From assembly GCF_009707865.1 (NCBI RefSeq), contig NZ_WMBA01000006.1, forward strand, positions 62,001 to 126,000: a stretch of 64,000 nucleotides of DNA, in the 5' to 3' direction. Below are positions 28,871 to 35,736 of this stretch, piece after piece. A program made the translations under genes and the position numbers. Under the pieces are notes generated by a model. It ran no database searches. It was given only the letters and a program-made list of their open reading frames with translations, and was not told the DNA's origin. The DNA is from Amycolatopsis pithecellobii. GTDB lineage: Bacteria > Actinomycetota > Actinomycetes > Mycobacteriales > Pseudonocardiaceae. Within the stretch, counting starts at the first letter, position 1. Every line of letters starts with the position of its first letter.

Positions 28871-29218
28871 TCACAGACCCAGATGCACACGCAGGGCCTC
28901 GTCCAGCTTCGCCATCACCGACGCGGGCAGGTGGCCGGCCTTGCGGCCGATCCGCTCCACCGATACCGACCGGACCTGCTCGGCCTGTGCCTTCGAGTCC
29001 ACCTTCAACCCGCATTCCTTCGCGGGCAGAAGGACCTGGAACGGATACACCCGCGAGACGTTCGACGTGACGGGCACGACCGTCACCACACCGCGTCCCA
29101 ACCTGGTGGCCACCGCATTGGCCCCGTCATTGCTCACGATCACCGCCGGGCGCGTCTTGCTGGACTCGGCGCCACGAACCGGATCCAGATCGACCAGCCG
29201 GATCTCGGCACGCCGCAT
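28871..29218 (-). CDS. MazF/PemK-family endoribonuclease toxin
   Basis: The 115-residue protein has the MazF fold signature VDLDPVRGAESSKTRPAVIVSND, including the RPAVIVSND strand, and the TVVPVTSN segment. MazF toxins cut single-stranded RNA at short motifs. Its start overlaps the antitoxin stop as TGATG, so the pair is translationally coupled. It sits between miaB and gluA, a junction that is direct in corynebacteria, suggesting insertion of the module. Confidence 0.9.
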   Translation of the reverse strand: MRRAEIRLVDLDPVRGAESSKTRPAVIVSNDGANAVATRLGRGVVTVVPVTSNVSRVYPFQVLLPAKECGLKVDSKAQAEQVRSVSVERIGRKAGHLPASVMAKLDEALRVHLGL

Positions 29219-29442
29219 CAGCGGGCCAGGCCGTCACCGGTCACGACGTCCCACACGTCGCGATCGACCTCCCATTCCTCCCAGGCAGCCTCGTAATCGG
29301 TCTCGAGCTGCGAAGCGCGAAGCAGGTCGATCGCGCGCTGCACCACGGCCGACCGGGAACCGGCCTGGGTCTGTGCTGCGTACTCGTCGAGAAAGGCGAC
29401 GTCTTCCTCGCCCAGACTCACGCTCAGCTTCATATCCAGCAT
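29218..29442 (-). CDS. Ribbon-helix-helix antitoxin (MazE-like)
   Basis: A 74-residue protein with an N-terminal RHH strand and helices (MKLSVSLGEEDVAFLDEYA; SRSAVVQRAIDLLRAS) and an acidic, Trp-rich C-terminus (AAWEEWEVDRDVWD) that fits the toxin-wrapping tail of MazE proteins. The first ATG at 29442 has GGGGGT upstream; the ATG at 29433 is the alternative. Four direct repeats overlap or precede the start and probably form its own operator. Confidence 0.88.
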   Translation of the reverse strand: MLDMKLSVSLGEEDVAFLDEYAAQTQAGSRSAVVQRAIDLLRASQLETDYEAAWEEWEVDRDVWDVVTGDGLAR

Positions 29443-29482
29443 GCTACCCCCAGTGGTACCCCCGTTGCTACTTTGATGCTAC
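29442..29482. promoter_or_regulatory. Four direct hexamer repeats, probable antitoxin operator
   Basis: TGCTAC (29442), TGGTAC (29454), TGCTAC (29466) and TGCTAC (29477) are spaced 12, 12 and 11 bp, about one helical turn. RHH proteins bind such phased repeats as stacked dimers. The first repeat runs into the antitoxin start codon. Confidence 0.6.
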
Positions 29483-29538
29483 CTGGTGTGCCGATGTGAC
29501 GCACGTCCTTCTTGCGTGGTTAAGGTGCACCTCGGGTA

Positions 29539-29557
29539 CCTAGATGACGCCTAGGTT
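29539..29557. promoter_or_regulatory. Inverted repeat upstream of gluA
   Basis: ACCTAG-N7-CTAGGT lies 81 bp before the gluA start in the spacer between the antitoxin gene and gluA. It is a plausible operator for the glutamate importer; the regulator is unknown. Confidence 0.4.
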
Positions 29558-29637
29558 GCGTTTAGTCCGATTTGAACGCGGACGTCGCGACTTCGGTGTT
29601 AGATCCCCGGATGAGCCGGGGTGTTATGGAGGGATCG

Positions 29638-30393
29638 ATGACCACAGCGACGTCAGCGACGCCGATGATCAAGGCGGCGGGCGTGAACAAGTTCTTCGGC
29701 GACCTGCATGTGTTGAAGGACATCAACATCGAGGTCCCGCGCGGTCAGGTCGTCGTGGTGCTCGGCCCGTCAGGATCTGGTAAGTCGACATTGTGCCGCG
29801 CCATCAACCGTTTGGAACCCATCAATTCGGGTGAAATCGCGGTCGACGGCGAGCCGTTGCCCGCCGAGGGCAAGGCGCTGGCCGCCCTGCGTGCCGACGT
29901 GGGGATGGTTTTCCAGTCGTTCAACCTGTTCGCGCACAAGAGCATCGTCGAGAACGTGATGCTCGCGCCGCAGAAGGTGCGCAAGGTGTCCTCGGCCGAC
30001 GCACGCAAGACCGCGATGCAACTGCTGGACCGGGTCGGCATCGCCAACCAGGCCGACAAGTACCCCGCCCAGCTTTCCGGTGGCCAGCAGCAGCGCGCGG
30101 CGATCGCCCGCGCGCTCGCAATGAAACCGAAGGTGATGCTCTTCGACGAGCCCACCTCGGCGCTGGACCCGGAGATGGTCCAGGAGGTGCTCGACACGAT
30201 GATCAACCTGGCCAAGGAAGGCATGACGATGCTCGTGGTGACCCACGAGATGGGCTTCGCTCGCCGCGCGGCACACCGCGTGGTGTTCATGTCCGACGGA
30301 GAGATCGTCGAGGACACCCAGCCCGACGAGTTCTTCACCAACCCGCGGTCCGAGCGGGCGAAGGATTTCCTCGGCAAGATCTTGACTCACTGA
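29638..30393 (+). CDS. gluA: Glutamate ABC transporter ATP-binding protein
   Basis: The ATPase subunit of a polar amino-acid importer. In 251 residues: Walker A GPSGSGKST at 43-51, Q-loop FQSFNLF, signature LSGGQQQR near 148 and Walker B VMLFDEPTSALDPE near 168-180. The ATG at 29638 follows GGAGGG; earlier in-frame starts lack a ribosome site. It heads gluABCD. The order miaB-gluABCD-recX-recA is known from Corynebacterium glutamicum, which supports glutamate as substrate. Confidence 0.93.
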   Translation: MTTATSATPMIKAAGVNKFFGDLHVLKDINIEVPRGQVVVVLGPSGSGKSTLCRAINRLEPINSGEIAVDGEPLPAEGKALAALRADVGMVFQSFNLFAHKSIVENVMLAPQKVRKVSSADARKTAMQLLDRVGIANQADKYPAQLSGGQQQRAAIARALAMKPKVMLFDEPTSALDPEMVQEVLDTMINLAKEGMTMLVVTHEMGFARRAAHRVVFMSDGEIVEDTQPDEFFTNPRSERAKDFLGKILTH

Positions 30394-30450
30394 CCGAAAT
30401 CGCGGCGCGCCAGAGCGTCGCCCCGTTTGAAACAAGACAGGGGAGTTCCC

Positions 30451-31356
30451 ATGAGAATCCGCACCCTGGCAGCAGGGCTGCTGGTCGGCGCGCTGGCGCT
30501 GACCGCATGCGGCAAGGAGGGCACGCCGTCGGGTGCCGGGAATACCGGTAACGCCGCGTCGACGCCCAGCTACACTGTGGCGTCCAATGTGGACGTGGCC
30601 GGATCGGCGACCTTCGCGAAGATCAAGAACAAGGGCGGTCTGACCATCGGGGTCAAGGACGATCAGCCCGGTCTCGGTCTCAAGGACCCGACCACCGGCA
30701 AGTACGCCGGGTTCGACATCGAGATCGCGAAGATGGTCGCGGCTGGCCTCGGCTTCGACGAAAGCAAGATTACCTACAAGGTCGTCGACTCGAGTGCCCG
30801 CGAGGCGGCCATCGCCAACGGGGACGTCGACTACTACGTCGGGACGTACACGATCACCGACAAGCGCAAGGCGCAGGTTTCCTTCGCGGGCCCGTACTTC
30901 ATGGCCGGCCAGGACCTGCTGGTGCGCAAGGACGACAACTCGATCACCGGCAAGGACACCTTGAAGGGCAAGAAGGTCTGCTCGGTCACCGGATCGACCC
31001 CGATCCAGCGGGTGCGTGACCAGCAGCTGACCGAGCCGGGCAACATCGTCGAGTTCCAGAAGTACTCGCAGTGCGTGGACAAGCTGGCCACCAAGGAGGT
31101 CGACGCCGTCACCACCGACGACGCGATCCTCAAGGGCTTCGCCGCGCAGGACCCGGACACCCTGAAGGTGGTCGGCAAGCCGTTCTCGCAGGAGCCCTAC
31201 GGGATCGGCCTGAACAAGGACGACTCGGCGCTGCGCAACAAGATCGACGACCTGCTGCAGGCCTCGCTGGACGATGGCACGTGGCAGAAGATCTACGACA
31301 GCACCCTCGGCAAGTCCGGCTCGACCGCGACGAAGCCGACGATCCAGCGGTACTGA
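30451..31356 (+). CDS. gluB: Glutamate-binding lipoprotein of the ABC importer
   Basis: An extracellular solute-binding protein (family 3) of 301 residues. A lipobox LTAC places the lipidated Cys at residue 20. The mature domain starts at about 60 with KGGLTIGVKDDQPGLGL and has IEIAKMVAAGLGF and YVGTYTITDKRKAQVSFAGPYF, typical for amino-acid binding proteins. The ATG follows GGGGAG. A strong hairpin follows the gene, probably raising gluB level over the permeases. Confidence 0.93.
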   Translation: MRIRTLAAGLLVGALALTACGKEGTPSGAGNTGNAASTPSYTVASNVDVAGSATFAKIKNKGGLTIGVKDDQPGLGLKDPTTGKYAGFDIEIAKMVAAGLGFDESKITYKVVDSSAREAAIANGDVDYYVGTYTITDKRKAQVSFAGPYFMAGQDLLVRKDDNSITGKDTLKGKKVCSVTGSTPIQRVRDQQLTEPGNIVEFQKYSQCVDKLATKEVDAVTTDDAILKGFAAQDPDTLKVVGKPFSQEPYGIGLNKDDSALRNKIDDLLQASLDDGTWQKIYDSTLGKSGSTATKPTIQRY

Positions 31357-31369
31357 GCAAGTCCTTTGT

Positions 31370-31412
31370 GGCCGGTGGGCGCGACCCCGCGCCCACCGGC
31401 CCCCCTTTTCCC
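31370..31412 (+). terminator. Strong hairpin between gluB and gluC
   Basis: GGCCGGTGGGCGCG pairs perfectly with CGCGCCCACCGGCC over an ACCC loop, followed by CCCCTTTT. It lies inside the operon, so it is probably a partial terminator or an mRNA 3'-stabiliser that gives more binding protein than permease. Confidence 0.78.
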
Positions 31413-31510
31413 GTCCGCGATGCCTTTCCCGCGCCGCGCCATCCGGTCGCACCGCCACTGGCACCGCTCCCACATCACGTTGAAACAGTCCCTACCGCGG
31501 GGAAGGCTCC

Positions 31511-32158
31511 ATGAACGTACTCCTCGACAACCTGGACCTGTACGGTCCGTTCTTTCTCACCACGATCGAACTGTTCCTGCTCTCGGCCGTCGCGAGCCTG
31601 ATTTTCGGCACGTTCCTGGCGATGCTGCGGGTCAGTCCGGTGCCGGTGTTCCGCGCGGTCGGCACCACGTACGTGACGTTGCTGCGCAACACGCCGCTGA
31701 CGCTCGTATTCGTGTTCCTCGTCTTCGCCTACCCGCTGCTGCAGATTCTCGAGCTCAGCTACTTCACCGCCGCGGTCGTGGCGCTGACGCTCTACACCTC
31801 GGCGTTCATCTGTGAGGTCGTGCGCTCGGGGATCAACACGGTGCCGGTCGGTCAGGCCGAGGCCGCCCGTGCGCTGGGCCTCACCTTCACTCAGGTGCTC
31901 GGTCAGATCGTGCTGCCACAGGCGGTCCGGTCCGTGGTGCCGCCGCTGATGAGCATGCTGATCGCCTTGCTGAAGAACACCACGATCGCCGCCGGATTCT
32001 CGGTCGCCGAGGCCGGTGCGGTCCGGCAGTACCTGTCGGAACGCGGTGAGAACCAGCTGGTCGGTCTGCTGTGGGTGGCGCTCGGCTTCATCATCCTGGT
32101 CGCCATCCTGTCGTTCGTGCAGCGGACCCTCGAGAAGCGGTGGAGCGTGGCCCGATGA
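31511..32158 (+). CDS. gluC: Glutamate ABC transporter permease
   Basis: A 215-residue inner-membrane permease of the HisM/GlnP type with about five helices. The EAA loop reads GQAEAARALGLTFTQVLGQIVLPQAVR (about 117-143), the contact site for the ATPase. The ATG at 31511 follows GGGGAAGGCTCC. gluD starts within its stop codon (ATGA). Confidence 0.92.
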   Translation: MNVLLDNLDLYGPFFLTTIELFLLSAVASLIFGTFLAMLRVSPVPVFRAVGTTYVTLLRNTPLTLVFVFLVFAYPLLQILELSYFTAAVVALTLYTSAFICEVVRSGINTVPVGQAEAARALGLTFTQVLGQIVLPQAVRSVVPPLMSMLIALLKNTTIAAGFSVAEAGAVRQYLSERGENQLVGLLWVALGFIILVAILSFVQRTLEKRWSVAR

Positions 32159-33015
32159 GCAACGTCCTTTTCGATATTCCCGGTCCACGGGCCCGGCTTC
32201 GTTACCGCGGGTTTGCCGCGTTCGGTGTCGTGGTCGTGGTGGCCATCCTCGCGTACATCGTCTACCGCTTCTACGACAGCGGGCAGTTCAGCGCCCGCAA
32301 GTGGGAGTGGCTCCAGTACAGCCAGGTGCAGACCGACCTGGCGAACGCTGTGCTGGCGACGTTGAAGGCGTTCGCCCTCGGTGCTGTGCTGGCGCTGATC
32401 TTCGGTGCGATCTTCGCCGCGGGACGGCTTTCCGATCACGCCTGGGTGCGCGGGATCTCGGTGACGATCGTCGAGTTCTTCCGTGCGATCCCGTTGCTGG
32501 TCCTGATGTTCCTGTTCTACTACGGGTTGCCCGCGGCGGGGATCCCGATGACCCCGTTCCTCGCGGTGGTGCTCGGGCTGACGCTGTACAACGGGTCGGT
32601 GCTGGCGGAGGTCTTCCGCGCCGGAATCCAGTCGCTGCCCAAGGGCCAGCGGGAAGCCGCGTATGCGCTGGGCATGCGCAAAACCCAGGTGATGTTCTTC
32701 GTGCTGATCCCGCAGGCGGTGCGGGCCATGCTGCCGACGATCATCAGCCAGCTCGTCGTGCTGTTGAAGGACACCGCGCTCGGCTTCCTGGTCACCTACC
32801 CGGAGCTGCTGTACTACGCGCGCTACATCGGCTCGCAGGGCGCGTTCGGCCGCCCGATCGTGCCGTCGACGATCGTGGTCGCGGCGATCTACATCGCGTT
32901 GTGCCTGCTGCTGACGGCGCTCGCGACTTATCTGGAAAAGCGCAACCGCCGCAGCAAGAAGGCGGTGGCCGCCAAACCGGCCGAGGCCGAACCCTTGGAG
33001 GCAGGGGTCCTGTAG
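32155..33015 (+). CDS. gluD: Glutamate ABC transporter permease
   Basis: The second permease of the importer, 286 residues, with an N-terminal helix (GFAAFGVVVVVAILAYIVY), a periplasmic-side insert and the core permease domain. The EAA loop reads KGQREAAYALGMRKTQVMFFVLIPQAVR. A basic/acidic C-terminal tail follows (KRNRRSKKAVAAKPAEAEP). The start overlaps the gluC stop, giving coupled translation. A bidirectional terminator follows. Confidence 0.92.
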   Translation: MSNVLFDIPGPRARLRYRGFAAFGVVVVVAILAYIVYRFYDSGQFSARKWEWLQYSQVQTDLANAVLATLKAFALGAVLALIFGAIFAAGRLSDHAWVRGISVTIVEFFRAIPLLVLMFLFYYGLPAAGIPMTPFLAVVLGLTLYNGSVLAEVFRAGIQSLPKGQREAAYALGMRKTQVMFFVLIPQAVRAMLPTIISQLVVLLKDTALGFLVTYPELLYYARYIGSQGAFGRPIVPSTIVVAAIYIALCLLLTALATYLEKRNRRSKKAVAAKPAEAEPLEAGVL

Positions 33016-33026
33016 AACAGCGCGAA

Positions 33027-33063
33027 AAAACGGCCGGTCTCGCAGTTCGAGGCCGGCCGTTTT
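33027..33063. terminator. Bidirectional terminator after gluD
   Basis: AAAACGGCCGGTCTCG pairs with CGAGGCCGGCCGTTTT (one G-T wobble, loop CAGTT). The A- and T-runs on either side make it a classic bidirectional terminator between gluD and the convergent ggh gene. Confidence 0.92.
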
Positions 33064-33068
33064 CGTGG

Positions 33069-34454
33069 TCAGTCCTCGCAGAGCCAGTCCAGGACGACGG
33101 CGGCGGTCCAGGATTGCTCGGTGCTGCCGAGCGGTTCTCCGGTGAAGGGCTGGAAGTATTCGCCGAACGAGCCGTCTTCGGTGAGCCGGATTCCGCCGTC
33201 GCGCAGGTGACGCGCTCGCTCGTGCCAGCCACGTCGTTCGAAGGCCCAGGTGAACAGCCAGACAATGACCGGCCATTGTGGACCGCGCCAGTACTGTCGC
33301 GGGTTGAATCCCGGCCGCATCGGCGAAACCGATGGTGGTACCGGCGCGAGCAGGTCCGGGTGACCGCTCCAACGATCACTGTCCAAAAGCGACAGTAGGC
33401 GAAGTTGCACGTCGTCCGGGGCGCCACCGCACAGCAGTGGTGAGAATCCGGCGATGGTCTGAGTGTCGAGCCAGCGGTTGGTGCGCAGGTCACGGTCGCG
33501 CGCCATCCCCGAGACCGAGTGGCAGCTGGCCGCGACGGCGTCGCGGGCCTTGGCCGCCCAATCGGCAAGGTCGTGGAGCTCGTCGGTGTCCTGCCCGAAC
33601 TCCTCACCCAGTTCGATCAGCACGTCACAGGACATCGCGAACAGCGCGGTGATGAACACGTCTCCGACCAGGAAGCTCGAGTTCGCCACGATCTTGCGCT
33701 GGTCGTAGCCGGCGCGGCGCATCTCCTCGATCAGCCAGAGGTACCGGTCGTACTCGCGGTCGGTCGGCCGCTCGCCGGGGTCACCGACGTTCCGCAGGTC
33801 CTTGCGCACGTAGGGGGGCAGCGCGGCACCGGGGTGGACACCGTCGTAGGGCACGTCCCAGCGCGGGGAATTGTCCATTCCGGACTCCCACCCGTGCACG
33901 ATGGCGACGAGCCCGCTCGAGCCCGGCGTGCGGTACTCGACCAGCCAGCGGTGCCACGCATAAAGCTTGGGCCAGATGCGGCGCGCGAACCGTTCCGCGT
34001 CGATCCGGTCGTCCGGCCCGGAGCGGCGGGCGATGTCGAGTACCCGGCGCACCGCGATCGCGTGCACCGGCGGCTGGCAGATGCCGGACGTGCGCACATG
34101 CCGCGGGCCGTCGAGCGCCTCGTCGGTGCCCCAGCGGTCCGGGCCGGGAAAGTAGGCGTCGTTCTCGGTGAACACGATGTGCGGCACCATGCCGTTGCGC
34201 CACTGCGCGGCGAACAACGTGTCGAGTTCCGCGATGGCGCGCTGCACGTCGAGACGGGCGAGCCCGATCGAGATGAAAGCCGCGTCCCAGCTCCACATGT
34301 GCGGATACAGCCGCGGCGCCGCGGTGATGACGGCTCCTGTGTCGTTGTCCCGCAACACCCTGGCCGCCCTCGCCGCCAGTGCCGGCTCCGGGTAACGGAC
34401 CCGGCGTCTGCCACCCGCGGGGCCGTCGGTCGCATTGGTGACGTCGACCGTCAC
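33069..34454 (-). CDS. ggh: GH63-type glucosylglycerate hydrolase
   Basis: The 461-residue protein matches the (alpha/alpha)6-barrel glycosidases of family GH63 that release glucose from glucosylglycerate, a compatible solute of mycobacteria and relatives. Segments seen: PRLYPHMWSWDAAFISIGLAR, WRNGMVPHIVF, HGWESGMDNSPRWD and FGEYFQPFTGEPLGSTEQSWTAA, which hold the barrel's acid residues. The family also includes mannosylglycerate hydrolases, so substrate choice is inferred. It is divergent from a ROK regulator, with a clear operator between them. Confidence 0.82.
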   Translation of the reverse strand: MTVDVTNATDGPAGGRRRVRYPEPALAARAARVLRDNDTGAVITAAPRLYPHMWSWDAAFISIGLARLDVQRAIAELDTLFAAQWRNGMVPHIVFTENDAYFPGPDRWGTDEALDGPRHVRTSGICQPPVHAIAVRRVLDIARRSGPDDRIDAERFARRIWPKLYAWHRWLVEYRTPGSSGLVAIVHGWESGMDNSPRWDVPYDGVHPGAALPPYVRKDLRNVGDPGERPTDREYDRYLWLIEEMRRAGYDQRKIVANSSFLVGDVFITALFAMSCDVLIELGEEFGQDTDELHDLADWAAKARDAVAASCHSVSGMARDRDLRTNRWLDTQTIAGFSPLLCGGAPDDVQLRLLSLLDSDRWSGHPDLLAPVPPSVSPMRPGFNPRQYWRGPQWPVIVWLFTWAFERRGWHERARHLRDGGIRLTEDGSFGEYFQPFTGEPLGSTEQSWTAAVVLDWLCED

Positions 34455-34487
34455 TTTTTCGCCTCCACCACCAGCCCGGGGCCGGGT

Positions 34488-34520
34488 TAGACTTCTGTCA
34501 GGAACCTGAACATAAGTCTA
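34488..34520. promoter_or_regulatory. Nested palindrome between ggh and the ROK regulator
   Basis: Outer arms TAGACTT (34488-34494) and AAGTCTA (34514-34520) enclose inner arms TCAGG and CCTGA separated by AA (34498-34509). Both palindromes have nearly the same centre (34504). It lies in the 86-bp divergent spacer and is a likely ROK operator for both genes. Confidence 0.7.
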
Positions 34521-34540
34521 CCCGGGGAGCACTGTCAAAC

Positions 34541-35704
34541 GTGCCACCACGTGCTGTCGGCCCGCCCACATCGGCTGGGCACATCCTTGCCGTGCTTCGC
34601 GCCGAGGGTCCACTCACTCGCCAGGAGCTGCAGGACCGCGTCGGCCTGTCGCGGCCGACGATGGTGGAAAGACTCGAAGTCCTGCAACGGTTTCAGCTGA
34701 TCCGGCAGACCGGGTTGCGGGCGTCCGGCGGCGGCAGGCCCGCACAGATGCTCGCGGCCAACGACGTGGGCCGCACCGCGCTGGTCGCCGATATCGGGCA
34801 ACGGCACGCCACCATCGCGGTAACCGATTTGCGGGGCACCGTGTTCGGGCAGGTTCACCGGCCCCTACCCGGCGGGCACCTGCCCGGGGAAACGCTGTCC
34901 TACCTGCTGACCACCGGGCGTGAACTGCTCCGCCGGACCGAACGCGGGGACAGCCTGTGCGCGGTGGGGTTGAGCGTGCCAGGGCAGATCGACCACGCCG
35001 GAGGCACCACGATCGCACCGCGGACCATGCCGGAATGGTCGGGCGTGGCGTTGCGCGAGCGGTTCGCCGATGCCCTGTCGGTGCCGGTGTTCCTGGAAAA
35101 CGACGCGAACGCGCTGGCCTTCGGCGCCTACTGCGACCTCGGCCGCCCGGACGCGGCGCTGGTCGGCGTGAAGGTCGGTACCGGGATCGGCGCCGGGCTG
35201 GTGATTTCCGGACGAACGCATCGTGGCGAGACGGCGTCGGCGGGCGAGATAGGGCACATCCGGATCGAGGGGCACGAACAGCGTTGTGATTGTGGACGGC
35301 GGGGCTGTGTCTCGGCGATCGCGAGTGGTCAGGCGGTGATCCGGCAGCTGCGGCCGACCGGGGTGCGCACGGCCGAGGGCGTGGTGCGCCGGGTGCGGTC
35401 CGGTGATGCCGAAGCGGTCCGGGTGACCGCGGCCGCGGGGCGGCTCGTGGGCACGGTGCTCGCGACCGTCGTCACCATCGTCAACCCACGGTACCTCCGG
35501 GTCGGCGGCGCAATCGGGGTGCTGCCGCCGTTTCTCGACGGCCTCCACGAGGGGGTGCTCGCGAACGCGCACACCAGCGCGCTGGAGGGGGTGAGCGTGG
35601 AGGCGTGCCGGCTCGGCGTCAACACCACCCTGGCCGGACTCACCGGGCTGGTCGCGGACGAGATGCTCGCACCGGCCGCGGTCGACGCGCTTGTGCACGC
35701 CTGA
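34541..35704 (+). CDS. ROK-family transcriptional regulator
   Basis: The 387-residue protein has an N-terminal winged helix (about 12-75; LTRQELQDRVGLSRPTMVERLEVL) and a C-terminal ROK sugar-kinase-like domain with VGLSVPGQI, the ENDANALAFGAY motif and the zinc motif around CDCGRRGCVSA. The catalytic Asp of ROK kinases appears replaced or displaced, as usual in repressors. It is divergent from ggh and probably senses a sugar or glycerate glycoside. The GTG at 34541 follows GGGGAGCACTG. Confidence 0.87.
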   Translation: MPPRAVGPPTSAGHILAVLRAEGPLTRQELQDRVGLSRPTMVERLEVLQRFQLIRQTGLRASGGGRPAQMLAANDVGRTALVADIGQRHATIAVTDLRGTVFGQVHRPLPGGHLPGETLSYLLTTGRELLRRTERGDSLCAVGLSVPGQIDHAGGTTIAPRTMPEWSGVALRERFADALSVPVFLENDANALAFGAYCDLGRPDAALVGVKVGTGIGAGLVISGRTHRGETASAGEIGHIRIEGHEQRCDCGRRGCVSAIASGQAVIRQLRPTGVRTAEGVVRRVRSGDAEAVRVTAAAGRLVGTVLATVVTIVNPRYLRVGGAIGVLPPFLDGLHEGVLANAHTSALEGVSVEACRLGVNTTLAGLTGLVADEMLAPAAVDALVHA

Positions 35705-35723
35705 TCTGCCGCGGGGTTTGCGG

Positions 35724-35729
35724 TATAAC
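35724..35729 (+). promoter_or_regulatory. -10 element suggesting a leaderless transcript
   Basis: TATAAC ends 7 bp before the GTG of the next gene, so transcription should begin at or one base from the start codon. No Shine-Dalgarno sequence is present. A -35 element is not clear (CTGATC at the expected distance). Confidence 0.5.
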
Positions 35730-35736
35730 ACCTGGC

